Below are positions 44,602-53,489 of a stretch of 64,000 nt of DNA, piece by piece (position 1 is the stretch's first letter; every line of letters begins with the position of its first letter). The notes under the pieces were generated by a model. That model made no database searches. It saw nothing but the letters and a program-made list of their open reading frames with translations, and was not told where the DNA came from. Origin of the DNA: Acidobacteriota bacterium (GTDB lineage: Bacteria > Acidobacteriota > Thermoanaerobaculia > Multivoradales > Multivoraceae); contig JAPOWR010000001.1 of assembly GCA_026707545.1 (NCBI GenBank), forward strand, positions 1,951,778-2,015,777, written 5' to 3'. The translations under genes and the position numbers were made by a program.

Positions 44602-47600
44602 ATGTCGGAATCGCACTTGGCCACCTCTGGCCAAGCCCGGAAGGAAGACCAGGGGAACGTCCCAGTACCGACCGCCACGCACGACACGGACCGACGTGGA
44701 CTGCACCAGAGCCTTGGCGCCGGTGTGCTGGCGATCGCCGGTCTGAGCAGCCTCGCGTTCGCACAGCCGGTCTACGATCTGCTCCGGCGGACGCCGGAGT
44801 TCTTCGCCATCCGAAGCCTCTACATCGGGGATCTTCTGGCGCTTGTCGTCGTTCTCGCGGTGGGCCCGACAGTGGCGCTCGCGGCACCGGCCGCCACGCT
44901 CCGGTTCCTCCGTCCTTCCTGGATTCGACCCGCGATCGCGGCTCCCGTCGGTCTGCTCGCCGCGGTGATCGTCCTGCAGGCGCTGCGGAGTCTGCCCGCG
45001 GCCGTTGCCACGACCGTCGCCCTGTCCACCGGAGCCATCGTGGCCTGGGTCTACATCCGGTTTCGACCCGCTCGGTCCTTTGCAACGCTGGTGTCGGCCG
45101 CTGCCGTCGTGGTGCCGGCGCTCCTCCTCTTCGACAGTGAGGTCCGCCGTAGCGCGGCCGGTCCAAGCCACACAACGGCGGTGGACCTGGTCGACACCGG
45201 TGCGCGAGCGCCTGTTGTCATGGTCGTCTTCGACGAGTGGTCGCTCATATCCATCCTCGACTCCGAAGGTGCGATCGACCGTGAGCGCCTGCCGAATCTG
45301 GCGCGCCTTGCCGATCAAGCCACCTGGTATCCGAACACCACGGCCGCTTCTGACGGCACGTACCTCTCGGTCACCGGGATGCTGACCGGCCAGCCGCCCG
45401 AGAGAGGCTGGCTTCCCACGGCCGCCGAGCACCCGGTCAACCTGTTCACGTTGCTCGCACCGAGTCACGACACATTTGCCGTCGAACCGGTCACTTCGCT
45501 CTGCCCGCCCGACCTGAACGAACTGCGCGGACAACGGACGTCATTCAGGGAACGCTTCGAGCTCCTGATCGCCGACCTCACGGTGGTCTGGCTCAACTTG
45601 ACCGTGCCCGCGAGCTGGACCGAGCGGCTGCCGGAAGTCACCCACACCTGGAGTGGCTTCGGGTTGGAACAGACGGATGCACCGACCGCGGAAGCGTCCG
45701 CTGTCCCCGGGCAGCGGGCTGTACGTCACCTGCGGGACGCTGATCGTGCAGCAGGGTTCCGCGGTTTCACCGACTCGATCCGGCCGGCCGGCCGGCGACC
45801 GGGCTTCTACTTCCTGCACACGTTGCTGCCACATCTCCCATGGGAGTACCTACCCTCCGGCCGCACCTACAACCGCTTCACCCGTGACCGCATCCACGGC
45901 CTCGAGCGAGGGGTCTGGACCGGCGACTCCTGGCCGGTCCGCCACGACCGGAAACGGTATCTGCTGCAGGTGCAGTTCACCGACCTCCTGATCGGAGAGC
46001 TGATCGAGAGGCTGGAATCGCTCGATCTGTTCGACCGGAGCGTCATCGTGATCACGGCGGACCATGGCGTCGCCTTCGAGCCCGGCCGACAGCGCCGGTA
46101 CGCGGGCAAGGGGGACGTTTCCGGCTTCCACTTCCTGGACGTCGCGGCCGTGCCTCTGATCATCAAGGCGCCGCTCCAGCGTCAGGCGGCCATCGACAAC
46201 ACAGTCACTTCCCTGGTTTCCCTGACTCCTCGAATCCTCGAACTCGCGGGCGCCAAGGCGGATTCGATCCCGCAGTTCCGGGACGCGGGAACAGCTTCCC
46301 TGGTCGGCAGATACGCCGGCCACCTGGAGCTTCCGATCGACCGGGAACCCTGGCGGCAGGCACGGCTCACGGAGCAGACAGCAATGCTGGGGGAAGAGAA
46401 CGACCCGATGGCGATCGGCGCCGTTCCCGGCCTGCACGGTCAAACGATCTCCGAGCTGCCGCGCCGGAACAGCGACGTCAGCATCCGGATCGAAGCTCAC
46501 CACCTCTGGGACGATGTCGATCCTGACGGGGCGTCGTTGCCAGCCATCGTCCATGGAGTCCTCACGGGGCCGGAATCGCTCCTCGAACGATCCGTTGCCG
46601 TGGCACTGAACGGGATCGTCGCTGCCTCAGTTCGCCCCCACCGAACCAGCTCCGGCGAGATCCGTATCGCGGCGTTACTGCCGGAGCGCCTCTTTCAACA
46701 CGGATCCAACCAACTCGATGTCTTCCTCATCTCGGACCGGAACGATGTCGCGACACTCGAGCTGGTCAACCGTCCCCAGAGTTTCTTCTACGAACTCGCC
46801 CGGGACGACGAAGGTCAGGAGCAGCTGCTGCGGCGGCCCAAGAGCGGCTTCAACACGGATGTCGAGACGATTCCCGTGGTCCAGGATACCGGGGGAATCG
46901 TCGGCTTCCTCGAAGGTGGCCACCGCTACAGCGGCGGCTTCGGGGGCTGGGTCGTGGATCTTGCCGATCCCGGCGGCATCGAGGAGGTGGTCGCCTTTCT
47001 CGACGGCAACCAGGTCTGGACTGGCAGAACGACCACCGAGAGACAGAGCGTGGCCGATCGCTATGGCCCTGAGCACCTCTACAGCGGGCTCCCCCGGAGG
47101 GTTCGATCCGGAGTGGCGGCGGATGCCAGGAGCCTGGAGACGATCCGGCGGCAGGGCTTCGAGATTCTTGCCGTATCGCGCCGGGGGGTTGCCGGTCGAC
47201 TGCGGTTCCTCCACGCCCCGATCGCGGAGGAGGGCGGCGAAGAAGTCCTGCCCATCAGCGATGGCCGGCGGCTGCCGGTGCTGGCGCACGGCGGTCGCTT
47301 CGACGGCTCGGTCGATCTGATCAGCAAGACCGGGAGGTCGACGTCCATCGAAGGCTGGGCCGGCGATCTTGACCAGGGGGAGCCTCCCCTTCGGGTCGTC
47401 GTGTACCGCGACGGCAAGTACCTGGCCGCTGTGAACACCAACAACAAGCGGCCCGACGTTGCCGGGCACTACGACGACCAGCGACTGCTGCGGACCGGCT
47501 TCCGAGGCAGGGTTCCCGGAGGTCCCGACCCCGCCACCTTTGCCGAACGGCACCGCGTCTTCGCCCTGATGCCCGACGGCTCAGCCGTCGAACTTCCCAT

Positions 47601-47643
47601 ACAAGCGGCGCCCGGCACGGAACCCGCACGGCCCAGTTCATGA
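44602..47643 (+). CDS. Sulfatase-like alkaline-phosphatase-superfamily membrane enzyme with C-terminal repeat module (set 2, gene 1)
   Basis: This 1013-aa protein is the closest paralogue of the gene at 36109 and near-identical to it in parts of the C-terminal half. Domain order is the same. Candidate active-site residues are D211 (VVFDEWS), T253 in the nucleophile position (DGTYLSVTGMLTG), TADHGVAF and HTLLPHLPWEYL. The nucleophile is Thr here and Ser in its twin, a change still compatible with phosphoester transfer but not with a formylglycine sulfatase. The C-terminal repeats (GGWVVDL and SIEGWAGDL) end in AVELPIQAAP. The ATG of the next gene overlaps its stop (ATGA). Confidence 0.85.
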   Translation: MSESHLATSGQARKEDQGNVPVPTATHDTDRRGLHQSLGAGVLAIAGLSSLAFAQPVYDLLRRTPEFFAIRSLYIGDLLALVVVLAVGPTVALAAPAATLRFLRPSWIRPAIAAPVGLLAAVIVLQALRSLPAAVATTVALSTGAIVAWVYIRFRPARSFATLVSAAAVVVPALLLFDSEVRRSAAGPSHTTAVDLVDTGARAPVVMVVFDEWSLISILDSEGAIDRERLPNLARLADQATWYPNTTAASDGTYLSVTGMLTGQPPERGWLPTAAEHPVNLFTLLAPSHDTFAVEPVTSLCPPDLNELRGQRTSFRERFELLIADLTVVWLNLTVPASWTERLPEVTHTWSGFGLEQTDAPTAEASAVPGQRAVRHLRDADRAAGFRGFTDSIRPAGRRPGFYFLHTLLPHLPWEYLPSGRTYNRFTRDRIHGLERGVWTGDSWPVRHDRKRYLLQVQFTDLLIGELIERLESLDLFDRSVIVITADHGVAFEPGRQRRYAGKGDVSGFHFLDVAAVPLIIKAPLQRQAAIDNTVTSLVSLTPRILELAGAKADSIPQFRDAGTASLVGRYAGHLELPIDREPWRQARLTEQTAMLGEENDPMAIGAVPGLHGQTISELPRRNSDVSIRIEAHHLWDDVDPDGASLPAIVHGVLTGPESLLERSVAVALNGIVAASVRPHRTSSGEIRIAALLPERLFQHGSNQLDVFLISDRNDVATLELVNRPQSFFYELARDDEGQEQLLRRPKSGFNTDVETIPVVQDTGGIVGFLEGGHRYSGGFGGWVVDLADPGGIEEVVAFLDGNQVWTGRTTTERQSVADRYGPEHLYSGLPRRVRSGVAADARSLETIRRQGFEILAVSRRGVAGRLRFLHAPIAEEGGEEVLPISDGRRLPVLAHGGRFDGSVDLISKTGRSTSIEGWAGDLDQGEPPLRVVVYRDGKYLAAVNTNNKRPDVAGHYDDQRLLRTGFRGRVPGGPDPATFAERHRVFALMPDGSAVELPIQAAPGTEPARPSS
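46953..47006 (+). repeat. 54-bp perfect repeat, second copy
   Basis: Partner of 38457-38510; see that entry. Confidence 0.85.
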
Positions 47644-50600
47644 AGGATCAGGCTCTCCCCAAGAGCGCGGAACAGGGACCCCCTGCGCACGCATCCAGAA
47701 GCTGGGTAGACGCTTCACACCTGTTCGCACTCTGGACCTTCGCCGTCGCCCAGCCGATCTTCGATCTGATCGGCAGACAGCCTGACTTCCTGGTGGCCCA
47801 ACGCCTTTCCGGTGCGCCAATCGTGCTGCTGGCCCTTGCGGGCACGCTGGGAATCCCGGCCTTGCTGGCATTGCCGCTGCTCCTACCCGGAGCAGCCACG
47901 AATCGCGCCGCGCGCCTATGGAGCGACGGACTGCGTACGCTGCTCGCCGCCGCGTTCATCCTCCAGTTGTTGCAATGGCTGCCCGCTACCGTCGCGCTGG
48001 TGCTGGCGGTCGCTGGAGGTACTGGAACCGCGTTGTGTCTGAACCGGTACCGGGTCCTGTCGAACGCAGTCGCGGTCGCCGCCGTCGCGGCCCTCGTCGC
48101 ACCGGCCGTGTTCCTGCTCCGGCCCGGCGTTCGCGGCCTTCTTCCGACCGTCTCAGCCTCGCACTTCGAGCCCGACTCCACGATCGCCAGAGCTCCGTAC
48201 CTTGAAAGCGACCTGCCGATCGTTCTCATCGTGTTCGACGAACTGCCGACGAGTTCCCTTCAACGGCCGGACGGCTCGATCGACGATCGCCGGTTTCCCT
48301 CGTTCGCCGCTCTGGCCGAAAGCGCCGACTGGTACGTCGGCGCGGTGACCGCTGGACTCCAGACGGCCAAGTCGATTCCGGCGCTTCTCACCGGCAAACT
48401 GCCCCAAGGCGACACCACCGCCTACTACAACGATCACACCTCCAACCTCTTCTCGTGGCTGGGGAGCAGAGGCGGTTATCGAGTCGTAGCCCGGGAGACC
48501 ATGTCGCAGCTCTGCCCCGCCGCGGTCTGCGGCGAAACACGGGCAGGTGGGTGGACATCTCTCAGGAGCACTGCCGAGGACCTCAGCGTCGTCTACGGCC
48601 ACTTGCTGCTGCCCGCGGAGCTCCGAAGCCGTCTCCCCTCCGTAAGCCACTCATGGACCAGGTTTCGAGGCGCGAGTTCCAACCAGCAGGACGAAGAACG
48701 CAAGGCGCACGCCGGCGCGCTCTTTCAGGACGTACCTCGTCTGCTCGACGACTTCCTGCGGCGCGTTGAGCAGCCGGGGCGAACTCCGACGCTCTACTAC
48801 CTTCACCTGAATCTGCCGCACCGGCCGTGGAAGTACCTGCCATCCGGCCGCGAGTACACATTGCCCGGCACTCCGATCAGCCCTCCCGGCTTCGAAGCTG
48901 CCCGCCTGGCGAAGAACGATCAGTTGGCAACGCACGGCCTGCAGCGCCATCTGCTGCAGGTCGGCTACGCGGATCGCGTACTCGGACAGGTCCTCGACCG
49001 CCTGAAGGAAGCCGCGATCTACGACCGGGCCATGATTGTCGTCGCAGCCGATCATGGCCATAGCTTCCGCCCCGGGGAGCTCCGGCGCTCGCCCACCGAG
49101 GCGAATGTCGAGGACGTGCTCGAAGTGCCTCTCTTGGTCAAGCGACCGGGACAAACGGAGGGAGCCGTCTTCGACCATGTGGTTCAGACGATCGACATCG
49201 TGCCAACAATCGCTGCCACCTTGGGCACAGAGTTGCCTTGGCGCACCGACGGTCGACACCTAAGCGATCGTTCGCCGCGCAACATCAGCGTTTGTTGCTT
49301 CAGGGACGACCCGGACGTGCGAGCTTTCCGCACCGACCCCGAGCGCCGCCAGCAGACTCTCGATCGCCTGCACCGGCTCTTCGCCACAGGAACCACTGAC
49401 AGCCCGTTCTCTGGTGTTTTCTCGGCCGGACCGCGGCCGGATCTTCTGGGACGCGCAACCGTCGGGATGACCGACGAACACTCAACCGACCCTTCGACCG
49501 CGAAGGCCATCCTTGCGGGGCCGAGCGCCTTCGAGAACATACGGCCGGAGACCGGCTTCATCCCAAGTCTCGTCAGTGGTCGAATCGAGCCGCCCGTTGC
49601 CAACGGCACACCACTGGCCGTCTCCGTGGACGGCATCGTGCGGGCCACGACCGAGACGTTCTTCCACCGAGGTGCAAGCAGGTTCTCGGCACTGGTCGAC
49701 GAACGCTGGCTCCAGGCCGCAAGCCACCAGATCGGCGTGTTCGCTATCGAGGAGAATGTCCCGTCCGAAGACCAACATCAAACCACTCTGAGAACACTGC
49801 TCGGCGGGGAGCCGGCGCCACGACTGCTAACCGAAGCGGACAGAGTGCGCGGCGTGGACCTCGGTGGAGGCATGGTCCTGAAGCAAGTTCATCATCTCTT
49901 TCGATGTGAAATGGAGGTGGCCGCCGGCGGCTTCCTCGGTCGCATCCTCTCCAGACCCGGCTTGCCGGCGGACTCCGTGGACGAGTTCTTCGTCTTCAGT
50001 GGCGCGGATCTTGTCTACAGGGGCGAGGACGACCGGTCACGTCGTCGAGTACGGCCATACGGCGGCCAACGAGAACAGATGACGTTCCGTATCTCGCTCC
50101 CCGCAACCCTCGTGAACGAGAATTCCCTCACTCTCCTTGCCCGAAGCGGCGATCAGGTTCAGGTGCTCTACCCACCACGACCGCGAGGAAGGTTTGAACT
50201 GACCCGAGATGCCCAAGGCCGAGACCTCCTGCTGCGCCACCCCCAAGGCATCGCCGGCGCGGAACCCGAGCGCGTTCCCATCGAATCCGCCGGCAACGAG
50301 ATCATCGGAGCCGTCGAAGCGTGGTCATCGGAGGAAATGCAGATCCGCGGTTGGACCGCCGATCTCGGTGACCTGGGAGTGCACCAGGAAGTCGTCGTCT
50401 TCCTCCATGGCCGCGAGCTCTGGGTCGGCCAAACGGGCCGCAGGAATCGGCAGGTGGCGGCGCAAGCGGGTCACTCCTACAGCGGCTTCGTCCTTCCGGA
50501 CAGCAGGTACTCCGCGTCCGGTTCAACCCCCAGGCTCAGGACCCGCGATCTGGCCGCAATCGAACGACACGGACTCGTCGTGTATGCCGTCTCCCGCCGG

Positions 50601-51029
50601 AACGTCGCGGCGAGGCTGCCATTCGCCTATCAACCCCTGGAACGCACTGCGGACGACGGCGAGCTTCTCCCGCTAGGCGACGGCCGAAGGCTGAGTGTGC
50701 AAGCGCCAGGAGACGGCTTCCGCAGCGCATTTCAGGTCGTGGCCACCCCCGGCCAGGGAACGCTGATCGAAGGCTGGACCGCTGTCAGGGAACGGGACGA
50801 CCGACCGCGGGAAATCGTCATCTACCAGAGCGGCGAATTCCTGGCCAGCATCGGGGCGGAACCGGATCAGCAAAGCCGCGTCGACCAGGACCACGACCGG
50901 CGGCCTCTTCCCGTGAGTTTCCGCGGACTTGTGCCGGGCGCACCGGATCCTGCGACGTTCGCCGAACGGCACCGCGTCTTCGCTCTCGTGTCGAGAGGGT
51001 CAGCCGTCGAACTGCACGTAGCGCCGTAG
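47640..51029 (+). CDS. Sulfatase-like alkaline-phosphatase-superfamily membrane enzyme with C-terminal repeat module (set 2, gene 2)
   Basis: At 1129 aa this is the largest and most diverged sulfatase-like member. It has helices in residues 28-160, metal-site D200 (VFDELPTSS), T242 in the nucleophile position (LQTAKSIPALLTG), AADHGHSF and a histidine block HLNLPHRPWKYL. Its catalytic domain resembles a widespread membrane-bound sulfatase-like family of Actinobacteria and Proteobacteria more closely than its neighbours do. An extra segment of about 120 residues (around 740-860) precedes the two C-terminal repeats (IRGWTADL and LIEGWTAV). It is joined to the previous gene by an ATGA overlap and to the next by stop and start codons that directly abut. 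Confidence 0.84.
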   Translation: MKDQALPKSAEQGPPAHASRSWVDASHLFALWTFAVAQPIFDLIGRQPDFLVAQRLSGAPIVLLALAGTLGIPALLALPLLLPGAATNRAARLWSDGLRTLLAAAFILQLLQWLPATVALVLAVAGGTGTALCLNRYRVLSNAVAVAAVAALVAPAVFLLRPGVRGLLPTVSASHFEPDSTIARAPYLESDLPIVLIVFDELPTSSLQRPDGSIDDRRFPSFAALAESADWYVGAVTAGLQTAKSIPALLTGKLPQGDTTAYYNDHTSNLFSWLGSRGGYRVVARETMSQLCPAAVCGETRAGGWTSLRSTAEDLSVVYGHLLLPAELRSRLPSVSHSWTRFRGASSNQQDEERKAHAGALFQDVPRLLDDFLRRVEQPGRTPTLYYLHLNLPHRPWKYLPSGREYTLPGTPISPPGFEAARLAKNDQLATHGLQRHLLQVGYADRVLGQVLDRLKEAAIYDRAMIVVAADHGHSFRPGELRRSPTEANVEDVLEVPLLVKRPGQTEGAVFDHVVQTIDIVPTIAATLGTELPWRTDGRHLSDRSPRNISVCCFRDDPDVRAFRTDPERRQQTLDRLHRLFATGTTDSPFSGVFSAGPRPDLLGRATVGMTDEHSTDPSTAKAILAGPSAFENIRPETGFIPSLVSGRIEPPVANGTPLAVSVDGIVRATTETFFHRGASRFSALVDERWLQAASHQIGVFAIEENVPSEDQHQTTLRTLLGGEPAPRLLTEADRVRGVDLGGGMVLKQVHHLFRCEMEVAAGGFLGRILSRPGLPADSVDEFFVFSGADLVYRGEDDRSRRRVRPYGGQREQMTFRISLPATLVNENSLTLLARSGDQVQVLYPPRPRGRFELTRDAQGRDLLLRHPQGIAGAEPERVPIESAGNEIIGAVEAWSSEEMQIRGWTADLGDLGVHQEVVVFLHGRELWVGQTGRRNRQVAAQAGHSYSGFVLPDSRYSASGSTPRLRTRDLAAIERHGLVVYAVSRRNVAARLPFAYQPLERTADDGELLPLGDGRRLSVQAPGDGFRSAFQVVATPGQGTLIEGWTAVRERDDRPREIVIYQSGEFLASIGAEPDQQSRVDQDHDRRPLPVSFRGLVPGAPDPATFAERHRVFALVSRGSAVELHVAP

Positions 51030-53489
51030 ATGACCAAACCCGGAGCCTCAGGCGGCTCCCGTTCCCCTGAGCTTCCGAACCGTCAACGGCGGCTACTCGA
51101 ACTGACCTCGTGGACCGCCTTCGCGGTCTTCGGCATCTGGTTTGCCGCCCGCCTGATTCCGAACCTCGCCCTGCGACTGCAGTTCGAGGACCAGTTGATC
51201 GTGCTCCGCTACGCCCGCAACCTGGCGGAAGGGAACGGCCTGGTCTACAACGCAGGAGAGCGTGTGATGGGCTTCACGACGCCGCTGCACACGATGCTCA
51301 GCAGCGCCTTCGTCCTCGGCGGGGGCGACCAGGCACCCGGGTGGCAGAACACATTCGGGCTGCTGTGCATGCTCGGTGCCGCCGCGATCGCGTCCAGGCT
51401 ACTGATCCGGATCGGGGCCGGTCCCGCAGCACCTCTGGCCGTCGCCCTCGTCACCTTCAACCCGCCAGGCATCTACAACTACCTCTACTTCGGGATGGAG
51501 GTCCATCTTTTCGCCCTCCTCTTCCTACTGGCTCTGGACCTCCACCTGAGTGAACGCGCCACCGCGGCCGCGGTCGTGTCCGGTTTCCTGTTCCTCACGC
51601 GACCCGAGGGGGCCATTCTGGGTGTCATGCTGATCGGCCATGGCTGGCTGCGCCGGCGGCAGGTCCCCCTGCGCGCGGCGGCGACTGCCCTGCTCGTCGC
51701 CGCGCCCTGGCTTCTCTTCGCCACCTTCTACTACGGCAGTCCGCTGCCAATGACGCTGGGAGCGAAGGAAGGCGAGAGCATCACCACGCCGCTGCACTAC
51801 CTGGACCTGGTTCGAGAGGCCTATGTCGAAGCCGGAGCCACTCTGCTCGCCGCTTACAGTCCGTCGCTCGCGCAGACGACGACCGGCTACGTCCTTCTTG
51901 CGACGGTTCTACTTCTAGGCGCTGTCGCGCTCCTTCGTCGCCGGGCCGCTCTGTGGCCGCTGGTCGCCTTTCCATTGACCGCCCTGGCCGGCTACGCGTT
52001 GATCGGATCGCTACCGGGCTACACATGGCACTACTACACACTGAGCATTCTGGCCGCGTTCCTGCTCGCCATCGGAATTCACGACGGATTGGTCGGAATC
52101 GGAAGACTCGTGCGACACGCGGCGCCGGCGTTGTCGTCCGAACGCGTCGAATCGGGGCAGCGTTTCCCCGGTGCCGCCGTCGTAGCGGTCGCGATCCCGA
52201 TCGTCCTGCTCGCGGTGCCCATCCTGCGCCACACCTCAGAGCAGATCGGCAACCGCGTGGAACCGACGGCCCGGCAGACTCAACTCCAAAACATGGGTCG
52301 ATGGCTCGCCGAGCGCTACGAGCCGAGTACGTCCGTTCTCGTTCGCGAGATCGGCCATATCGGCTGGGTCAGCGGGCTGCGCATCGTCGACCGGGGCGGC
52401 CTGGTCACGCCCGGCCTTCGCTACGACGTGCCGCGCCGCGTCGCCGTCGAGAAGCTCCTGCCCGACCTGCTGCTGCTGCGGGCGGACAACTACGGCATCC
52501 TGGACCACCAGGAAGGCACCGGCTTCCCGTCGAACCTCGGTTACGAACGCGTCGAGGAGTTCGACCACGGGCAGGAGTGGAGCCTTCACTCGCTGATCGA
52601 ACCCGCCTCCTCCTCCCCGCGCGAAGGGGATCGAATCCGCTACGAGGTCGCCCGGAGCGCCGCCGGCCACCTCGAGGCCGTGCTCCGCTACCGCCTCGTC
52701 GAAGGCGAATCCGAACCGCCGAGCCGCATTCCCATCGTTCCTCCCCCCCGCGGCTTCGACGGGGCGCTCGATGCCGTGCTGCCAAGACCCGGGCCCGGGT
52801 CGGTCGACGCCGCGGCCGAGTTCGTGGTCAGCGGTTTCATCCGCGACGACCCGCCAAACCTCCGCGGGGTCGAAGCGATCCTCCTGTTCATCGGCGGCGA
52901 GATGACCGTGCACCTGCCCGGCGTCCACAAGCGGCCCGATCTCGCCGCCCTCTACGGACCGCCCTTCGAGAACGGCGGCTTCGCGTTTCGCACGTCCGCC
53001 GACCGGCATCTTGTCGAGCGCGAAGGCGTCCTCGCCTACGCGGTGTCGCGGCGCGGAGTGGCCAGCCGCCTCCGCTTTGCCTATCTGCCTCTCGAGTGGG
53101 AGCCCGGCAATCGCGAGTTCCTGCCGACCACCGACGGGCGCCGCCTGGCCGTGCGACCGCCCGGCGACGGTTACCACGGGGAGCTGGATCTCCTCGTGTC
53201 CGGAAACCGGGTCGAGATCGAAGGCTGGGCGGCGGACGCCACACGAGGCGAGCGGCCGCGCCAGATCGTCATCTACCGCGACAACCACTTTCTGACCAAC
53301 CTGGGGCTTAACCGGGAACGACCCGACATCGCCGAACGCTTCGGGAATCCGGCTCTGCTGCGGGCCGGTTTCGGGGGCGCTGTTCCGGGCGAAACCGACG
53401 CCTCTTCCCCTGGCGAGCGCTACCGCGTGTTCGCCATCATGCTGCGCGGCGCCGCCGTGGAGCTCAATCCGCCGCGGACAGCGCCTTGA
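51030..53489 (+). CDS. GT-C-like polyprenyl-linked glycosyltransferase with C-terminal repeat module (set 2, gene 3)
   Basis: This is an 819-aa paralogue of the GT-C gene at 42137 in the matching third position. The catalytic loop holds E53-D54 (FEDQLIVLRYARN), with GNGLVYNAGERVMGFTTPL and about ten helices. The periplasmic domain (REIGHIGWVSGLRIVD) is followed by repeat 1 (about 598-690) and repeat 2 (about 728-812; VEIEGWAADATRGERPRQIV). Repeat 2 shares its RPDIAE, LLRAGF and RVFAIM blocks with the sulfatase-like proteins. Its start codon directly follows the previous stop. Its 3' end overlaps the convergent M20 gene by 26 bp. Confidence 0.84.
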   Translation: MTKPGASGGSRSPELPNRQRRLLELTSWTAFAVFGIWFAARLIPNLALRLQFEDQLIVLRYARNLAEGNGLVYNAGERVMGFTTPLHTMLSSAFVLGGGDQAPGWQNTFGLLCMLGAAAIASRLLIRIGAGPAAPLAVALVTFNPPGIYNYLYFGMEVHLFALLFLLALDLHLSERATAAAVVSGFLFLTRPEGAILGVMLIGHGWLRRRQVPLRAAATALLVAAPWLLFATFYYGSPLPMTLGAKEGESITTPLHYLDLVREAYVEAGATLLAAYSPSLAQTTTGYVLLATVLLLGAVALLRRRAALWPLVAFPLTALAGYALIGSLPGYTWHYYTLSILAAFLLAIGIHDGLVGIGRLVRHAAPALSSERVESGQRFPGAAVVAVAIPIVLLAVPILRHTSEQIGNRVEPTARQTQLQNMGRWLAERYEPSTSVLVREIGHIGWVSGLRIVDRGGLVTPGLRYDVPRRVAVEKLLPDLLLLRADNYGILDHQEGTGFPSNLGYERVEEFDHGQEWSLHSLIEPASSSPREGDRIRYEVARSAAGHLEAVLRYRLVEGESEPPSRIPIVPPPRGFDGALDAVLPRPGPGSVDAAAEFVVSGFIRDDPPNLRGVEAILLFIGGEMTVHLPGVHKRPDLAALYGPPFENGGFAFRTSADRHLVEREGVLAYAVSRRGVASRLRFAYLPLEWEPGNREFLPTTDGRRLAVRPPGDGYHGELDLLVSGNRVEIEGWAADATRGERPRQIVIYRDNHFLTNLGLNRERPDIAERFGNPALLRAGFGGAVPGETDASSPGERYRVFAIMLRGAAVELNPPRTAP

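Noticed and set aside
36109..51029. Annotating the four large enzymes as true sulfatases
   Set aside because: They lack the CxPxR formylglycine motif and have Ser or Thr at that position.
36109..53489. The large cluster as a horizontally acquired island
   Set aside because: I see no integrase, tRNA, direct-repeat boundary or obvious composition change; duplication in place explains the layout better.
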